64,000 nt of DNA from Onchidella celtica (taxonomy: Eukaryota > Mollusca > Gastropoda > Systellommatophora > Onchidiidae). Every line of letters starts with the position of its first letter. Position 1 is the stretch's first letter. The stretch lies in assembly GCA_963931925.1 (NCBI GenBank), contig OZ007582.1, positions 23,273,224-23,337,223 on the forward strand. Reading direction: 5' to 3'. Position numbers and translations under genes: made by a program. Below the pieces are notes generated by a model. It worked only from the letters and a program-made list of their open reading frames with translations, searched no databases and was not told the DNA's origin. This document shows, piece by piece, positions 36,486 through 46,400 of the stretch.

Positions 36486-38892
36486 TAGACATAAAACTGC
36501 AAATTACAATGTATACTGAATATTTTTGCTTCTCAGTATGAAATACATATGTAATAAATTAAATGTATTGTTCTTCAAAAACATGCTGTAAAGTGTAAAA
36601 TTATGAAATCCAGTTTGTTTTCTTCCTCAGATGACATTTTCTTGTCAATAAACTAGTTCAGAAGTTTAACCAAGGAGTTTTTTATTTGATATTTCAAATT
36701 CCATATTTTCTCATACTGGTTGACATTTCATGGAATAGGATCGACACATATCGATGCTGGTTTATGACATTTGACAGTACGACACCTCAAAACATCACAA
36801 GCAGACAAAACAACCAATTCGAACACTTTTCATACACTTTTACAGGTACATAAAATATTACAAGTGACAAATTTTTATAAACCAATGAGATTTTTATTTT
36901 CAACATCCCTCCTTTCCCTCAGACATGAGTAAGCTGAACATGTACAGTACTTTGGAAAATCTAGCAACACTGAATGATACACATCTTCCCCCCTCCTCCC
37001 CCCAAAAGAACACTACCTCATTCTCATTTTGTTTTTGTATGTGTCACAACTGCTTAAAACAGTAGACATTCAAATACATGTAATAAAAAAACAACAACTG
37101 TACATGCATGTATTTTTAATAAATAGAAAGACAGACAGTAGGCCTACTTAAAAAAAAAAAAAAGAAGTGACTTTATTATTCTTTTATGAATTTGCACATA
37201 AGATCTTATTTTGCACTTGGCACAAACAGCACTATTAAAAATAAGGTTTCAGTTTCACTAATTTCAGATGTTACGTTCCAACACTGACCACTAACAAAGA
37301 AAAAAAAAAAGGGGAGGGGGGGGGGGGGGTTCTCAATTTGTGTCTCATCTGACATCAGTAACAACTGTTTCTCTGTTGGCCTGACGTATGAAACATATTG
37401 TCACTGTACTAGAATTATGATCTATTTCATATTGTGAAATAACTTATCTTATGGTGGTCTTTTAGATTATAACCACAGGCAGGAATTGATGCACCTGCTT
37501 TTTGTTAACAATCGGCAGTGTTGGGTTTGAGTTCATGATGAACATAAAAAGTCAATCCAATTTTTGGATAAAGTTTCATGCTAGCACTACTAGCAGAGTG
37601 ATGATTTGATCCTTAATAAAAATTTAGAATGGTTTCCTTTCACTTTCAGAGCACAGGGCCAAGTCAGGGCATACAAACCCTGGAATGATAGTAACGAATA
37701 TTACTGATTATTTGACCTGGCAAATGTGCCCATTTTTTTTTAATGCATGTATGACTACAACATGCCCCATGAAGATGTTTTCTATTTAACTAATTACATA
37801 GATGATGTAACATTGATTCAAATATACAAAAAGTAAACTTTAGTATCCAGTTTTCTAAAAGCAACATATTGAGTTCTAACATTCTTAAAATACTGAACAA
37901 TCAAATAGCAGTCAGTATGACACAGCATACTCTTAATCTTAGACCCTTACTGGTGTTCATATCTTTTTATAGCTCTCAAATTCTTCCTCTTCTGCTAAGG
38001 GTACAATGCTTCAGAAAACACCATGCTTTCTCAGGATTTCAGGTTTATGTTCACTGACTGCTAAGTTGTTTTCTGAATTGCTCCAATGTAATGAGTGATC
38101 AAATTTTTGAAAAAAAATTTTTTTTTAAAAATATGGCAATGAATGAACACACTTATGTCAGAAACTTATCGATCTTCCGTTATTACACACAAGGAAAGCA
38201 CACATAAGAAACCTTATCACAAAGTTCATCATAGACAAATATATATAAAAGTGTAACGTAACATATGGAACAAAGTATGTAACTTCCTCTGACACAATGA
38301 CAATTGTGTCATGTTCTCCCTGACATCTAAAACAACTCTGAAAAAATAGGCGAGTTATGTCTGGTCGATGCCACATAGGAAGAGTCAATGGTTCACGATT
38401 GCAATGACGTAAGCTTGGCTAACAATGAATAAAATAATGATATGTTGGCATTAATAACATTTGAAAATGGCAATTTCAAATTCTCTGGTACAGTACAAAT
38501 AGAAATTATACAAATTTGTTAAATTTACAGTATAGTACATCAACATATTTTTTATGGGAAAAAAAAAGGAAAAAGTACAACTAATCAACAATCAATAGGC
38601 ATTCCAAATAAAGTGACTGACATAGGTGTGTTATTTCATTTAATGTGCTGGGGAGAAAAGTACTAAATGCTTGTTCATTATAAAAAATATTCACAGCCCT
38701 CAATTTTTCAACAAATCTTTGTTCTCTTTCCTGCAAACTGTGAGCACTGTTTAGAATGAACCCAGCACCATAAATAAATGCCCTTTCTCAATATGAGAGA
38801 CACTTGAAATGACAATGGCACAGCAAATCATTGAAAATACTGGTGATAAAGTACTTCCTTTGTTTCAAACATGCACCTATGTAAATTTATGC
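36486..38892. other. 3' flank of bZIP gene, probably a long 3' UTR
   Basis: AT-rich sequence directly downstream of the bZIP stop. Minus-strand AATAAA candidates lie near 36683, 36895 and 37171, so the 3' UTR could reach about 2.2 kb. A poly-A/poly-G run sits at 37299-37330. No other gene seen. Confidence 0.35.
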
Positions 38893-39540
38893 TCAACCCT
38901 TTCCAGCCATCTTGGCAACTAATTGTGCTTTCATCTCTTTGGCTAATTTCTCAAGCTCAACAATTTTTTGCCTCAAGCTTTCATTAACTACAACCAAATT
39001 TTCAGCTTCACTATCTAAGTCTGCAAACTTTTTCTTTCTCTGTTCCCGAGATCTTTTTGAGGCTACGTTGTTCTTCAATCTCCTGACTGCCTGCCTATCA
39101 CCATTTACTACCTCATTGCAGGAGTCAACAGCACTTGAGCTTGTGTTAGAATCAATTTGTAAAATTGGTAATGCAGGCTTACCCTTGCTAGTGCTATTGC
39201 CATTTGCTTTGCTTTTCTGCCCACTTCCTGATGCAGCAGACATTTTCTGACGTTTATGTGTGTAATCATGGTCCAATTGAGCACCTGCTGTGGACACTGT
39301 TGACACTGTGTTCTCTGCCACTGGAATTTCAAAAAGACTTGTTTTGATTGATGTGCTAACCGGTGCTGCAGTTCCCAGTTTCCGTTTTCGAGAAGGTGTG
39401 CTTGAAGTGGCTGCTTCCAAGAAAATGTCCCCATCAGCTGCAACAAATTCCAAATCAGAACTGATGGTGGATGGTGTCATGTCTACCTCTGAAATGTTGA
39501 TCACAGGCTTCACTTCAACTGTTTCATCAAAGAATGAATC
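38893..39540 (-). CDS. bZIP gene last exon: linker and bZIP domain
   Basis: Acceptor TCTCCCCAG then DSFFDETVEV, a Ser/Thr-rich linker, RKRK, a HKRQK basic patch, and the bZIP. Stop TGA at 38895-38893. Phase 0 at the junction with the preceding exon. Confidence 0.93.
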   Translation of the reverse strand, partial: DSFFDETVEVKPVINISEVDMTPSTISSDLEFVAADGDIFLEAATSSTPSRKRKLGTAAPVSTSIKTSLFEIPVAENTVSTVSTAGAQLDHDYTHKRQKMSAASGSGQKSKANGNSTSKGKPALPILQIDSNTSSSAVDSCNEVVNGDRQAVRRLKNNVASKRSREQRKKKFADLDSEAENLVVVNESLRQKIVELEKLAKEMKAQLVAKMAGKG

Positions 39541-42500
39541 CTGGGGAGATAGATACCGGTACACAAATTTCTGATTGTAATGGGAGCGACATTTTGCACT
39601 GCCATGTGTGCTACAACATTAGTGAAATTCTACCACAACAATATAGTGGAAAAACTTGTCGCAAGAATTGAGGAAAAGATGAAACAAAAAAAGACAATAA
39701 CTGGTGAGAACTGCAAGACAATGTAGCATTTCTGGGCTTCAGATGAATAGCTTTGGACCTGAAGTATCAATGTATGTTAAATACTGCTTAAAAAATCCTA
39801 AATATGGCTAGCATTAGCAGAAGTGGAGAAAACACTATTAAGTTGAAAACAAACTATATTCTAAAAGCTACTAATATCACAATGTCATAAATTTTCACAC
39901 TTCAGAGAGGAAGTGCTTAAATTTGAGCAGATGATTCAACGGGCTACCAATGCAAGATATAGACAGCACTAGGAAGAGCTATCGTACATTTATGCATGTC
40001 AATGGTCTAACCAAAACAAAACACCTAAAAAGCCATAATCTCAGAAATGTTCTTGTCAAACAAACTTGATTATGCTAATTGACATAATAAGTTCAACGCA
40101 AAAAATACCACAATGCATTGGTGCCTTCTTTGCAGGCCAGTCAATATATTTCTCGCTGGCCCCTGGGTTTAAATATTATCAATATCAAACTTTCCCCAAA
40201 CAAATTTTTCACCAGTTTAACTCTGGGAGTCAGCTCTGCCAGGAGGCCTAAGACAGACAAGTAAATAAAAAACATTCTTAAAAAGTTTTCTTTTAGGTAG
40301 GGTTCACTAACAATACATGTGTAAACATGTATATTATTACTATATGATTCTGGTGAAAGAAAGCAATTATGCTGGTGGGATCTAATTTCATGCACACCTG
40401 CATCAGGAATTTGTCCAAGTCTACGAATGCATCCAAGCTGTCATCCGCAAGCTGATCAGTCTCGAGGTCAGCTAGAGGGTTGAGCATGTCAAAACTGTCC
40501 ATCAGGTTTGGCTGGACATGATCTAGCTTTCCTCCTGCAAAAGCGTCACCCTGACTTAGTGCGAGTGGGTCAGAGATGCTGAAGTTTGCAGAGTCAAGAC
40601 TGTCAAGCGTGAACGGATTGTCAATTGATTCAACTGATGCATTCATATCCCAGCTGGTGATCCCAAAGGCATCACCAGCAAAGCCTGGATAGAAAAAAAA
40701 AAAAAAAAAAGGATTTGTTGGCAAGTGACCACAAAATCACTGAAAGTCATACTACATAGGAAAAAAACATGATAGACGCTATTTTGACTATGTAGCCTGA
40801 ATACTTGAAACAAGCTTTTTGTGACCAACTTTCAACAGTATTACTGTCCCCACCGGGGACAAGGTGGTCTAGAGGCAAGGTGCTCGCCTCTCATGCCAAG
40901 GGTCCCGGGTTCTAAACCCGGGCAGTGCAGGCATGTTGGAAATTGGATTTTTCTCATATTTTCAAGTCCCTGGTCCTATTGGGGGGTAGGATCGAGTACC
41001 TAGTCTTCTCGGATAAGGACGAAAAAATTCGGAGGGCCCGTGTGCACGTTAAAGATACTTTGGCAGTTGGAAATCGTAAAGAGCAGGCCGAAAGGCCGCT
41101 GCCCGGGCAAAATTGAAAATTGAAATTAATAGATTAAAATTTATCCATAATTCCCCCCCCCCCCCCCTGCCAGAATTCATTATTAAATATATATTGTTAT
41201 TAATAAATATTCAAAATATTATTTGAGTTGTGTGTTGTGTGAACTGCTGTGAGTTGTGAACTGTTGTGAGTTGTGAACTGCGCCTAACAGGCTGCGTTAC
41301 AATTTGCTCTGAGATAGAGAGAGAGAGTGAGCGAGACAGGGAGAGAGAAAGAAGCAGTGCAGTGTGTTGAGCGCCTCGCAGGCAGCTCCATTCTGCTCTG
41401 TGGTTGACATGTTGTTTCTGTAAAGCGCCTAGGGCTCTTCAATGGGGATTGGCGCTATATAAATGTACTTATATTATTATATTATTATATTACTGCCATT
41501 TCTCCAATGAAAAGGTTGTCATGGCCAATGAGCCTAATATAACCCTAACGCTAACCACTGCACATTTCCAAATATTCACTGTGCAAACAAAACCCAATTT
41601 TGGTGCATGGTCTAAACCATTACTTACAATAAAAAACAAACAAAACTGATGCCCATGATGTCACAAATTGTGAACTGCTGGGAATTAGTTACCAAACCGA
41701 GTGAAAGGCTGAGAATGTCATGTTAAAAATAAAATCTTGAGTGGAGCAATGGAATGAAACAAATTATGTTCTATTTTGAGTTTCACCTCAGATTCATTAT
41801 CTGAAGTTCATCAAGTAATTCATTTTTGCCCCCCCCCCCCCTTTCATATTTAAGTAAACCTTTCTGCTACAGATTATGCCAGGTGCTGCAAGTGCAAGTC
41901 AATTAATACATCTAGATTTATTACATCTAATTCATTTGCCATAAAAGAAACAGGTATGCTTCAGACTGGAAGTGAGCGTACAGTCTGCCTGAGTGGCATA
42001 CCTCCTAAGTCCCGGCACACTGATTCTCTCTATGACAAACAATGCACATGCAGAAGGCGTTGACCTATACCATTATCCTGAGACAACACTTTTGTTGAGG
42101 TGCTAGCCCGTCATACACATACAGACAACGATTATGCTATTAATAGTATTATAGACTAGTAACTTTTTTTTTTTTGGTCTTACCCAGTGGTAATGAAATT
42201 AACTTGCTGCCGCTAACTTTGTACGAACATATATATTTCGCTGAGCCAATTTTGCAGTCCATTTAAACGAAGTCTGCTTCCCTGATTTTAAGAACTGTTA
42301 GATAATGCACTCTGCATGAACTATTGTGAGACTTTAACTTTCAGGTTGGGCTGAAGCTAAAAACACTTTGCCTCTTATTTAAAAACACAAACACTCTGAT
42401 ATGAATATAATTTCTGATTATATTTGTGAACATATTTGGTCTGAGCTATCTCTGCCTAAGTTTATAGGGCTGACATGGGAACTCTGACTAGTGACTGTGA

Positions 42501-42817
42501 TTAGTGTGGTTAACCTGGTACCCTATAAAAATAGACATAATGGGTTTCAACTGATGGTGAAATATTTTGTCCCACATCCAATTCCTCAGTTACTATTTAT
42601 AACTCTTCGCGGACTTACTGTCACGTGATCAGCAACCCGCGCCTGGGTCACGCCCACTGCTTGTCAACAGTTTCCGGTAGAACAAGTTCGGCTCAAACAA
42701 CTGTTTAACGGTATATTGTCTTCAACAGACAGTTTGTTTACCAATACAATGATACTCACCGGTGTCAAATAGGCCACTGATCTTCTGTGGCGAACGTAGT
42801 GAAGTGCTGGATATCAT
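38893..42817 (-). CDS. bZIP transcription factor, C-terminal zipper, 3 coding exons
   Basis: Join 42817-42760, 40684-40398, 39540-38893, phases matching, 330 residues from ATG 42817. Residues 21-115 form an acidic, Asp/Leu/Phe-rich activation region (for example SLDAFVDLDKFLMQ). An RKRK basic cluster follows at 166-169. The bZIP lies at the extreme C-terminus: basic region RRLKNNVASKRSREQRKKK (268-286) with the invariant N-x7-R, then heptad leucines at 290, 297, 304, 311 and Met318, ending 12 residues later. The basic region resembles PAR/NFIL3 and C/EBP-type factors more than ATF4, and I cannot assign an orthologue. The N-terminus is uncertain because a longer frame overlaps this start (see 42765-42926). 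Probably nuclear, DNA-binding as a dimer. Confidence 0.85.
40398..40684 (-). CDS. bZIP gene middle exon: acidic activation region
   Basis: 287 nt after a long polypyrimidine CTATCCAG acceptor, ending ATGCAG/GTGTGC. Encodes 95 residues from FAGDAFGITSW to DKFLMQ, rich in Asp, Leu and Phe. It needs one base (G) from the previous exon, which fixes the frame of the 42760 donor. Confidence 0.9.
40855..41118 (+). mobile_element. tRNA-derived SINE with core domain
   Basis: Head 40855-40928 mimics a tRNA gene: box A TGGTCTAGAGG (40865), box B GGTTCTAAACC (40908), closing CCCGGG stem. A core follows with TAGTCTTCTCGGATAAGG and CGTGTGCACGTTAAAG, of the conserved-core type seen in SINEs of many invertebrates; the exact superfamily is not assigned. 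It lies in the bZIP intron. It is not a tRNA gene: the acceptor stem is poor and the anticodon arm degenerate. Confidence 0.8.
41414..41490 (+). mobile_element. SINE/LINE 3' tail with ATT repeats
   Basis: TGTAAAGCGCCTAGGGC and GGCGCTATATAAATG followed by ATTATT repeats, a typical LINE-derived SINE tail. It is probably the 3' end of the SINE at 40855, separated by a poly-C tract and a GAACTG(C/T)TGTGAGTT minisatellite (about 41236-41281). A related tail fragment lies at about 13945. Confidence 0.6.
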
Positions 42818-43113
42818 GGGAGCCTGCTGTTCCAGAGCTCTCCTTGATATCCAGCAAGTCGACTAAGTCATCAAGGGATTGTGGGATTTCCCTCAGCCCA
42901 TTGTCGTAGAAACCATACTCTCCCATGTCCGATCCAAAAATCCCTTCAGTCGATACCTCTGCGGTAGCCGTGGCCTCCTGTATGTTTGACTTTATGCTTC
43001 GGGAAGCGGGTACAGTAAATCTCTCGTGGTCCAGAGTGTAAGGAATGTCTTCAAATTGCAATTCTAATGCAAGAGATTCCGCCACGGCTTCGCTGGCTTT
43101 CGTACTTTGCGCT
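42760..43113 (-). CDS. bZIP gene 5' exon: leader, overlapping frame and main start
   Basis: Bounded by a CTTTTCGACAG acceptor (exon from 43113) and an ACACCG/GTGAGT donor (42760). Only 42817-42760 is in the frame that splices correctly to the next exon, and its ATG (context CCCATGA) is weak. In the frame one base back, the whole exon is open for over 110 codons to TGA 42767-42765. Main-frame short ORFs also occur at 42916-42893 (7 codons) and 42871-42863 (2 codons). Confidence 0.7.
42765..42926 (-). CDS. 53-codon ORF overlapping the bZIP start out of frame
   Basis: ATG 42926-42924 in strong context (GACATGG) opens 53 codons, passes the main ATG (42817) in another frame and ends at TGA 42765, overlapping by 53 nt. 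This layout is known for ATF4, ATF5 and CHOP, where such an ORF blocks the main ORF until eIF2alpha is phosphorylated. Its SLDDLVDLLDI stretch looks like an acidic activation motif and resembles SLDAFVDLDKF in the next exon, so it might instead be the true N-terminus, joined by +1 frameshifting (stop context ATT TGA C) or split by a one-base assembly error. Confidence 0.55.
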   Translation of the reverse strand: MGEYGFYDNGLREIPQSLDDLVDLLDIKESSGTAGSHDIQHFTTFATEDQWPI

Positions 43114-43254
43114 CTGTCGAAAAGATGACATGAAAGTACTTTCTTAATCGTATTTTCTACGTGGTATGAATCTACATCTAATTTGACTTCATTTCAATTG
43201 CACTACCACCAAACAAAAATTCTGTAAACAAACAAAAATAAATATCCATCAAAA

Positions 43255-43263
43255 TGATGCAAT
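43255..43263. promoter_or_regulatory. Composite C/EBP-ATF response element
   Basis: TGATGCAAT on the plus strand, an exact match to the CARE/AARE core through which ATF4 and C/EBP dimers activate genes such as CHOP and TRIB3. It lies 10 bp inside the first intron of the bZIP gene. Being a 9-mer, chance cannot be excluded, but the location suits stress or autoregulation. Confidence 0.45.
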
Positions 43264-43272
43264 AATCCTTAC

Positions 43273-43345
43273 CTTACTTGATGTTTCCTGTTCTCAGTCC
43301 TCTCTGTTACTGACGTTCTACGTTGCTGGTTTATGGTGCAATATT
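43273..43345 (-). other. Probable non-coding exon 1 of bZIP gene
   Basis: Two overlapping donors, CATCAA/GTAAGG (exon end 43278) and AAGTAAG/GTAAGG (43273), follow a short leader with no ATG. The transcription start is not fixed; 43345 is an estimate from the position of the CCAAT boxes. Splicing to 43113 removes about 160 nt. Confidence 0.4.
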
Positions 43346-43379
43346 TTCTCTAAATTTAGAAAATGATGTATTTTACTGA

Positions 43380-43438
43380 CCAATCAAAATAAGCCTTTTA
43401 GTCCTTGAGCCTATTTTTGGTGTGCACTTTCAGCCAAT
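43380..43438 (-). promoter_or_regulatory. Paired CCAAT boxes of bZIP promoter
   Basis: GATTGG occurs twice on the minus strand (CCAAT at 43380-43384 and 43434-43438 on the plus strand), 54 bp apart and same orientation, roughly 100-160 bp upstream of the exon 1 donor. This is a usual place for NF-Y sites. No TATA box is evident. Confidence 0.5.
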
Positions 43439-46400
43439 CAAAGGTAACTGTGACCTGGGTACAAATACGAAATGCATGCTGGGTAGAATATTAAAAATAG
43501 AAGCAAACGAAAAGCTTAATTAGCAGTGGAAATAAGAGTATCATGTTCATGAAATTCTTACAGCAGAACTTTCTGTATCTGACTTTTTGAGAAGCTAGAA
43601 ATGGATAAATACCCCATAATTATGAAAACGAAATATCTGAAAGACAGCCGAAGAGTATTTTACACTTTGCATCATGCATTGCCATTGGTTATTTCACTTT
43701 GTTTATGTTCGTGAAAATTTCTTGTTTAAATTCTGTGGCTTTATGTAAATTGTAAGAGTTGGGAACAGTACTTATTCCATTTATCATGAAATAGTGTATC
43801 TGATTGAAATCGTGATGAAGGATGCTTTTGTTCGACTAGCAAAGGCCGTTGACAGCGAATGACCCAGAAATCAAATCACCAATCACATTCTGCAATGCAG
43901 TTCTGTTTGGAAAAGTACATCCGGGGTCTTTGTAAAATAATACGGCCATATTGTCTGACCACCAATGATGTTTTGCTGGTGTGCACTCTCCAAATAGAGA
44001 AAAAGACCACTTTGACATTAGCTGCATGTGGACCATTTTCGTCTGACCAATGCAAGCTATGGACTGGCTAGTTTAGTATCAGTTAAAGTGATTGCAAAGA
44101 GTAACGATCCGTAAGTAGATCTGTTTCAGAAGAACGAGCTGGAACAATCTTGTCTGCTATACCGCACCCCCCTTTTCTCACAATTTCTGTCTCTGTCAAG
44201 CATTCTGAGGACATTGTTTTGAGATTTGTGAATTGATCTTTAAACCTTTTCAGTTTCACAAAAGCAGAGCTCAATGTTTTGTGGACAGGTTCTCTTGTGC
44301 AGCCATTCAACATGTACGAAGGCTACAAACCTGGGAATTCGGCCAGGATCTCTAAACTAAATCTGGATCCTGACGATCTTGACTCTTCTTACTCTTATCA
44401 CCAAGACGATATCTTGATCTAGAATCTAGGTATCTCCATAAGCATGGATCGTAGATTCCGTCTTTTCCGGAGTTATGCCTTCAAGGACTTTTGGCTTTGA
44501 ATGCATGCCATTTTAGGGATGGTGCATATTATTTTAATTATGATTTTATTCAGGAATGTGGTCCGCTGCCCCCCTCCCCCCCCCCCCCCCATAGGCATGG
44601 GCCTACCGCCAAGCCTACCATTCAGAAGATCATGCACCATTTCCTAGTAATAATGTTAAATAATATCAAAGATAGGGCCTACATCTAGATCTAGATCTAG
44701 ATAGTCTACATAAGATGAGACAGCTCGGGGTTTTTGTGTGCACAGGTTTGGCAATGCTACCTATAGCCTAGTAACGAAGTATCCAATGGTCCAAAGCGTG
44801 AGAGAATCACAACGGCATTTTTTACAAAGCCTAATAGTGAAAATGCTGAATTTTCTTCAGTGTTGAACTCTCATCCTAGACCTTGACGGAAGTTGCTTAG
44901 GCCTAGGCCTACTTACTTTGTTATTATCGTTGTAGGAAACCTCAGGCTATTTTTTTCTCTTTACAAATGTGGTAACAATATGTTAGTCGGTTTAGTTTAT
45001 CATCATACTGATCGAGTAGGCCTATATTTTTAGAATAACATGGGACTGAGGTTGAATTTTCGGTCTTTTATGTAACTTTCGCGCCCTGTCTCCCAACAGC
45101 AAATGCAAATGGAAGTAAACAGTAGCGGGAACTAGGAAGGGTTTGTAAACATTTAAGAACTCTCCTTTAATGATAACAGACTAACTTTGGATTTTTCTTC
45201 TCGTTCATCCTTCTCTTCCCTTTTTTCTCCAAATTCACAAAAAATACACTACCATCAATAAACACATCAACCATTGCATCAGAGACCCCTAACAGTTCAA
45301 ACACTAGCAGTGGAGTTTCAAATGCTGTCTCAGTCTGTAAAAAGTCGCCACGAGACAGGCCAGGGAAGCAGCGTGCACATTTCTAGATCTGTGCCTATGC
45401 TATCTTGTGAAGAATGTTTCTCTCTTTTTCCCTCCTTGACTCACCTTTTTTGTGCTTTGCTTTGTAGAAAGATTCGTTGTTAATTAGATGCTGCATTAGT
45501 CATTTAGTACATATTGTAAAAATATTGACGGTGAAGTTGCCTCTGGAAGCGAAATCGATCAGGTGTTGCGTCTAATTTTCTGTAGATGCAAATCCATTGT
45601 ATGAAGGGCTGGCTTTGTGAGTCAAGAGTGGATGGTAGCCAAGACCGGATAAAAATGCTAGTTTTCATGCTATCGATACGCCGTTTTGTGAGAACATAGA
45701 TCTCACTGTAAGGAATTTGGTGGTATCAATAACTCAAAACCGTCAAATTTCGGCATTTGCCCTTACGTGAGATGGGCGACGAATTGTAAGTTGGTGGGGG
45801 AACATAATTATCCTGGGCAGAAACCCTATCAGGTTGAGCCGCTACTGAATCATCAAGATCACTGTCAGTGTCATTAAAGGCTCAAAAAGAAAATCTTGCA
45901 ACCCATCGAACACCTGGTCATTGACGCCTCTCAAGAGTTCATTAATTGCTGAATTTGGCAACATTCACATCCCATGGAAGTAGGAAACTCTTTTGGCGCC
46001 TGGTTATGAATTACTTCATTTTCAATTCATGTTTTCATTACAGAACAATTCTTTATTGTATTTTTAGCAGGCAGTGAAAACATAGGGTGCATACATTCAT
46101 TGTAAATGCTTACAACAAAATGCTCCTAATTATTGAAAGATTGTGGGCAAGTGCTCTCAAGTTGCAACGATCTCCATAGATCTTTTATGTCCATTTTACG
46201 ATAATAATGTAGTTGGATGTATTTTTGGTTCCGTTATTTATAATGGCATTGGTGACCTCTTTCAATTTCAGTGATTTTAGTATGAACCTACTCAGTTGTG
46301 AGTATTTGAAACCATGTTGTACATTGTCAATCTTTTTACAGTAATTTGTATGTTACGTATGACAGTAAACTTTAAGAACAAACTTTCTCATTTCAGAAAA

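Noticed and set aside
40855..40928. Functional tRNA gene
   Set aside because: Boxes A and B are tRNA-like, but box B has a mismatch, the stems are poor, and a SINE core follows directly.
38893..43113. bZIP gene as XBP1 or ATF4
   Set aside because: XBP1 has its bZIP near the N-terminus, and ATF4 has a different basic region (QNKTAATRYR type). Only the leader layout resembles ATF4.
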